Positions 40,066 to 43,617 of a stretch of 43,617 bases of DNA are shown in pieces. Source of the stretch: Candidatus Bathyarchaeota archaeon (lineage in GTDB: Archaea > Thermoproteota > Bathyarchaeia > Bathyarchaeales > Bathycorpusculaceae); NCBI GenBank assembly GCA_025059195.1, contig JANXDU010000022.1:1-43617 (forward strand). Reading direction: 5' to 3'. The notes under the pieces are model-generated. The model had not been told where the DNA came from and ran no database searches. It worked only from the letters and a program-made list of their open reading frames with translations. Position 1 is the stretch's first letter. The number at the start of each line of letters is the position of its first letter. The position numbers and the translations under genes are program-made.

Positions 40066-41841
40066 TTGTTGGTGTTGGGTTTGGAATCCAAGCATTGGGT
40101 TTTGAGTCGTTATGAGAAGTTGTGGTCTGTTTTTGGTGATAGGCGTTTTACGCGGGATGAGGCGTTGGAGGCTTTGAAGCGTGTTGAGGGTGATGCTTTT
40201 AGTGAGGATTCTTTGAATGTTTTGCTTTCTGAGTTGCGTAGGGCTGGTTTGTTGGTGGTTGAGGCTGATGTTTTGGATGCTCGTAGGAAGGTTTACATGT
40301 TGAAAGCTCCGAAGAGGCTTAGCGAGTTGGTTGCTGAGAGGGATTTGACGAGGGCGGATTTGGAGGCTTTAATGAAGAGGGCTGCTGACCTTATACGGAC
40401 CCGGGTAGATTATGAGTTTATTTTGATTTTGTTGTTTTTGAAGCGTGTTAGCGATAAGTGGGTTGTCGAGTATAAGAGGGCTTATGATGAGGCTTTGGCT
40501 GATGGGCTTAGCCCTCAGGAGGCGGATAAGGAGGCGCGTTCTGCTGTTTATCATGACTTTGTTTTGACGGATGAGTGTTTGTGGAATAATATCCGGCGGG
40601 ATCCCACGCGTTTGGCTGAGAGCTTTTCTTTAGCTTTGAAGATTATTGCGGAAAAGAATCCCGAATTGCAGGGTGTTGTGGATAGGGCTGATTTTGTTCG
40701 GTTTGCCGAGAGCCGTGAGAATTTGGAGATTTTGAGGCAGCTTGTTGAGCTTTTCAGCGAGAAACGTCTCTATGAGGTTTCTCCTGACATTTTGGGCGAC
40801 GCTTACGAGTGGGTTTTGCGTTATTTTGCTCCAGAGAAGGCTAAGGAGGGCGAAATTTACACGCCCCGTGAGGTTATTCGGCTTTTGGTTGAGATGCTTG
40901 ACCCTAAGCCGGGAGAGAAGGTTTATGACCCGTGTTGTGGTTCTGGGGGTATGCTTATTGTTTCCTATAAGCATGTTGAGGAGGTTTATGGCGGAGATAA
41001 GGCTAAAGAGCTGTTTCTGTTTGGGCAGGAGGCTAATCCGAAGATTAGGGCTTATTGCAAAATGAACTTGTATATTCATGATATTCGGGATGCGGATATT
41101 CAGCTTGGCGACACGCTGCTTTATCCCAAGCATCCATTGGGTTTTGCTGATTTGGTTTTGGCTAATCCGCCTTGGAATCAGGATGGCTATGACGAGGATG
41201 TTTTGAAGCGTGGAGAATTATGGAGGCAGCGCTACATTTACGGGTTTACTTCCTCGCAGAGTGCGGATTGGGCTTGGATTCAGCACATGCTTGCCATGGC
41301 AAAGGATGGAGGCGGAAGAGTTGGCATTGTCATAGATAATGGTTGCCTTTTCAGGGGTGGTAAGGAGGGCGATATTAGGCGGAAGGTTGTGGAGGCTGAC
41401 CTCGTCGACTGCGTGTTGCTTTTACCTGAGAAGCTGTTCTATAACACTGGCGCACCCGGAGCTATTCTCATTTTTAGAAAAGGCAAGCCCGTTGAGAGAA
41501 AGGGTAGGATTCTATTTATCAACGCTTCAAGCGAGTTTATCAAACATCCTACTGTGAGGAAGCTGAACACGCTTTCAGACGAGAATATTAGGCGTATTGC
41601 TGAAGCCTACAAGAGTTTTAGGGATGTTGAGGGCTTTGCCAAAGTTGTCGGTTTGGATGAGGTTCGGGCGAACAATTACAATCTGAATGTTACGCTATAT
41701 GTTATGCCCATTGAGGGGGGCGAGGAGATCGACATTTTCAAAGAGTTCGAGGAGTTGAAAGTCCTTGAAAGGGAAAGAGCCGAAACAATAGCCAAACTTG
41801 AAGAATACATACAACAAATAAAGGAGGCTATGAATAGCTAA
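40066..41841 (+). CDS. hsdM: Type I restriction-modification, DNA methyltransferase subunit
   Basis: The 591-residue protein is an N6-adenine methyltransferase. It starts with an extra winged-helix-like domain (about 1-90; [17 protein letters not shown], then [18 protein letters not shown]). The HsdM helical domain follows (about 95-250), then the catalytic domain with [15 protein letters not shown], motif [13 protein letters not shown] and motif [19 protein letters not shown] 40066, TTG 40069 and GTG 40072 are all possible starts, and no ribosome site is seen, so leaderless initiation is likely. The gene is unusually rich in T and G at third positions. It works with HsdS and HsdR. Confidence 0.93.
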   Translation: MLVLGLESKHWVLSRYEKLWSVFGDRRFTRDEALEALKRVEGDAFSEDSLNVLLSELRRAGLLVVEADVLDARRKVYMLKAPKRLSELVAERDLTRADLEALMKRAADLIRTRVDYEFILILLFLKRVSDKWVVEYKRAYDEALADGLSPQEADKEARSAVYHDFVLTDECLWNNIRRDPTRLAESFSLALKIIAEKNPELQGVVDRADFVRFAESRENLEILRQLVELFSEKRLYEVSPDILGDAYEWVLRYFAPEKAKEGEIYTPREVIRLLVEMLDPKPGEKVYDPCCGSGGMLIVSYKHVEEVYGGDKAKELFLFGQEANPKIRAYCKMNLYIHDIRDADIQLGDTLLYPKHPLGFADLVLANPPWNQDGYDEDVLKRGELWRQRYIYGFTSSQSADWAWIQHMLAMAKDGGGRVGIVIDNGCLFRGGKEGDIRRKVVEADLVDCVLLLPEKLFYNTGAPGAILIFRKGKPVERKGRILFINASSEFIKHPTVRKLNTLSDENIRRIAEAYKSFRDVEGFAKVVGLDEVRANNYNLNVTLYVMPIEGGEEIDIFKEFEELKVLERERAETIAKLEEYIQQIKEAMNS

Positions 41842-41842
41842 A

Positions 41843-43117
41843 ATGAAATTCTACAAAGAAACAAACTTTAAAAATGATTTAGATTTGGGGACTGTTCCCT
41901 CAGATTGGCAAATTAAAAAACTTGCAGATTTATTTAATGTCGAGACGGGCACGACGCCTTCAACAAAAAATCCGAAGTATTGGGAAGAAGGGGATGTTAA
42001 TTGGTTTACTCCGGTTGATTTAAGTAAATTAAATGGGTGGATAAAGATTAGGGAGAGCGAACGTAAAATTTCCTGCAAAGCATTAAGAGAATACAACCTA
42101 ACATTAATGCCTCCAGGTTCAATAATTCTTTCGACACGTGCTCCTGTCGGCTACGTAGCTGTCTTAGAGAAGGAAGGAACGTTTAATCAAGGCTGTAAGG
42201 GTCTAATTCCAAGGAATAAAGAGGTTGAATCGATTTTTTATGCCTATTACCTTTTACGCAAGAAAGATATGTTGCAAAACCTAAGTGGAGGAAGCACGTT
42301 CAGGGAACTTTCTAAAACTATGCTGGAAAATATCAAAATTCCTCATCCTCCATTAATTGAGCAACAGGCTGTTGCTGGTGTTCTTTCTGTTGTTGATTTG
42401 GCGTTGCAGAAGATTGATGAGGTTATTGCTAAGACTGAGCGTTTGAAGAAGGGTTTAATGCAGACCCTCCTAACAAGGGGAATAGGACACAAAGAATACA
42501 AACAAACACCAATAGGAACCATACCCAAAGAATGGAAAGTCGTAAAAGTTGAAGATGTCGCTGACACATCAAGCGGTGGAACGCCCAACCGAAGCAAGAA
42601 AGAATACTACGGCGGTAACATTCCTTGGGTCAAGTCTGGAGAGCTAAAAGACAACATCATTTACGATACGGAAGAGAAAATCACAGAAAGCGGATTAAAA
42701 AACTCTGCAGCCAAATTATTTCCACAAGGGACGTTACTCGTAGCCATGTATGGCGCAACAGTTGGAAAGACAGGCATATTGGGAATCGACGCTGCCACAA
42801 ATCAAGCTGTTTGCGCAATCTTGCCAAAGGATGACTCGCTGAACTTGTCGTTTTTACAGCACTACATTATCTTTGCGAGAAACCGCTGGATTTCTCAAAG
42901 CTCTGGCGGAGCTCAGCCAAACATAAGCCAAGAAATAATTAGAACTTCCAGAATTCCCTTGCCAAAATATGAAGAACAGCAGAAAATCGCAGAAATTTTA
43001 TCCAATGTTGACAAAAAGCTTGAGATTGAAAAGAAGGAAAAGACAAGATTGGAACGCATCAAGCAGGGTTTGATGGATTTGCTTCTTACTGGAAAAGTTA
43101 GGGTTAAGGGGGATTAA
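41843..43117 (+). CDS. hsdS: Type I restriction-modification, specificity subunit
   Basis: The 424-residue protein has two target-recognition domains (about 15-170 and 225-375) and two conserved helices (about 175-212 and 385-418). Each domain begins alike: [23 protein letters not shown] and [23 protein letters not shown]. Each helix ends in [13 protein letters not shown] or [13 protein letters not shown]. Each half reads one part of a split target. The coding style changes inside the gene: the central helix is rich in GTT/TTG codons like hsdM, while the recognition domains are AT-rich. The gene begins two bases after hsdM ends. Confidence 0.93.
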   Translation: MKFYKETNFKNDLDLGTVPSDWQIKKLADLFNVETGTTPSTKNPKYWEEGDVNWFTPVDLSKLNGWIKIRESERKISCKALREYNLTLMPPGSIILSTRAPVGYVAVLEKEGTFNQGCKGLIPRNKEVESIFYAYYLLRKKDMLQNLSGGSTFRELSKTMLENIKIPHPPLIEQQAVAGVLSVVDLALQKIDEVIAKTERLKKGLMQTLLTRGIGHKEYKQTPIGTIPKEWKVVKVEDVADTSSGGTPNRSKKEYYGGNIPWVKSGELKDNIIYDTEEKITESGLKNSAAKLFPQGTLLVAMYGATVGKTGILGIDAATNQAVCAILPKDDSLNLSFLQHYIIFARNRWISQSSGGAQPNISQEIIRTSRIPLPKYEEQQKIAEILSNVDKKLEIEKKEKTRLERIKQGLMDLLLTGKVRVKGD

Positions 43118-43188
43118 TGTGAATTTTTGGGTTTTCTCTTCGAAAAATCTCCAAAATATCGAGGCTCCTTCAATGGAGATGACTTTTA

Positions 43189-43617
43189 ATGTCTGAAAAG
43201 CGATTAGTGGAAGATTACATTACCGAGCGCTTGGTTAACGTCAAAAACTGGAGATTTGTCGACTCAATTATTCTTAAACGGGATGATTTAAGGGAACCAC
43301 TACTCATCTCAGATTTAATCGAAGCCATTAGGCGGATTAATAATGAATTTGAGCTAACTGAAAGCGATATCAATCGTGTTCTATCAGAACTCAAACTTTC
43401 TCCCGCCACAATGGAAGGAGCTAAAAACGTTTTAAGATGTTTGAAGCAAGGCGTTCCCCTAAAGCTTGAGAAAGAGCGCATCGTCAGATACATTCAACTC
43501 ATTGACTACAATAACATTGACAAAAACGATTTTGTTGTTAGCAGACAGGTTAGGTATGCTGGCGCCAGCGAAATAAGAGCCGACATCGTCCTATACGTGA
43601 ACGGCATACCCCTCGCC
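43189..43617 (+). CDS. hsdR: Type I restriction enzyme, HsdR subunit (5' part, cut by window end)
   Basis: An open frame starts at ATG 43189 and stays open to the last base (143 codons). The product has the usual HsdR N-terminal part: SEKRLVEDYITERLVNV, then LKQGVPLKLEKERIVRYIQLIDYNNIDKNDFVVSRQV, then the nuclease segment ADIVLYVNGIPLA with the catalytic Asp. These are the first steps of the endonuclease domain; the helicase part lies outside the window. There are 71 bases between hsdS and this start. Confidence 0.9.
   Translation, partial: MSEKRLVEDYITERLVNVKNWRFVDSIILKRDDLREPLLISDLIEAIRRINNEFELTESDINRVLSELKLSPATMEGAKNVLRCLKQGVPLKLEKERIVRYIQLIDYNNIDKNDFVVSRQVRYAGASEIRADIVLYVNGIPLA

Noticed and set aside
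1-43617. CRISPR array or cas genes
   Set aside because: No regularly spaced repeat of 24-40 bases and no Cas-like protein was seen; the only regular repeats are coding (13981-14346) and the short operator near 23590.

Overview
The window looks like a piece of an archaeal chromosome carrying mobile DNA. Archaeal signs are the TATA-like elements ahead of several genes (CTTTATAAAG ahead of tRNA-Phe, CTTTATAAC ahead of the M20 peptidase gene), a tRNA-Thr with a U discriminator, a CTP-dependent dolichol-kinase-like membrane protein, paired TldD/TldE, a type A ribose-5-phosphate isomerase, and a very large soluble PAS/GAF histidine kinase. Strong Shine-Dalgarno sequences (GGAGGT type) and frequent GTG/TTG starts are also present. 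The mix would fit a Bathyarchaeia-like or methanogen-related archaeon, but no marker gene fixes the lineage.

Layout. (1) 1-5.5 kb is chromosome: tRNA-Phe, a response regulator, a 1307-residue sensor kinase and two paralogous small proteins. (2) About 5.5-28.0 kb is a head-tail provirus (Caudoviricetes type). It starts with ribbon-helix-helix regulators, a degenerate zincin-like protein and a pyrimidine-dimer glycosylase. Prohead protease, decoration protein, HK97-fold major capsid protein, portal, fibre-like proteins, a secreted zinc phospholipase C-like enzyme, connector/neck proteins, tail tube, tail chaperones with a classic -1 frameshift site, a very short tape measure protein and a tail hub follow. 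After that comes an accessory block on the other strand (DapA-superfamily aldolase, VapBC, a DUF2283-like protein), and then the packaging genes: small and large terminase and an ABC-ATPase/acetyltransferase fusion (COG2401 type). No integrase or replication gene is visible in this block. Joining its two ends in a circle would put terminase just before the head genes, the usual phage order. (3) 28.0-34.98 kb is chromosome again: tldD, tldE, a dolichol-kinase-like gene, a coiled-coil protein with rpiA, an M20 peptidase, tRNA-Thr and tRNA-Leu. (4) 34.96-40.0 kb is a second element using the 3' end of tRNA-Leu(UAG): a zinc-ribbon tyrosine integrase, small regulators, an AAA+ replication protein and a divergent gene behind a perfect 12-bp palindrome. 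(5) 40.0-43.6 kb is a type I restriction-modification locus (hsdM, hsdS and the start of hsdR, cut by the window end).

How they work together. The viral genes run almost entirely on the + strand with overlapping stops and starts, which suggests long late transcripts. They encode a small virion with a short tail. Several parts are unusual: a glycan-enzyme-like alpha/alpha toroid fused to a head-tail stopper, a phospholipase C-like enzyme with a signal peptide and membrane anchor, and a His-Arg-rich repeat protein in the place where fibre genes sit. The provirus and the integrase element are separated by 7 kb of housekeeping genes, so they are either two independent elements or the split parts of one.
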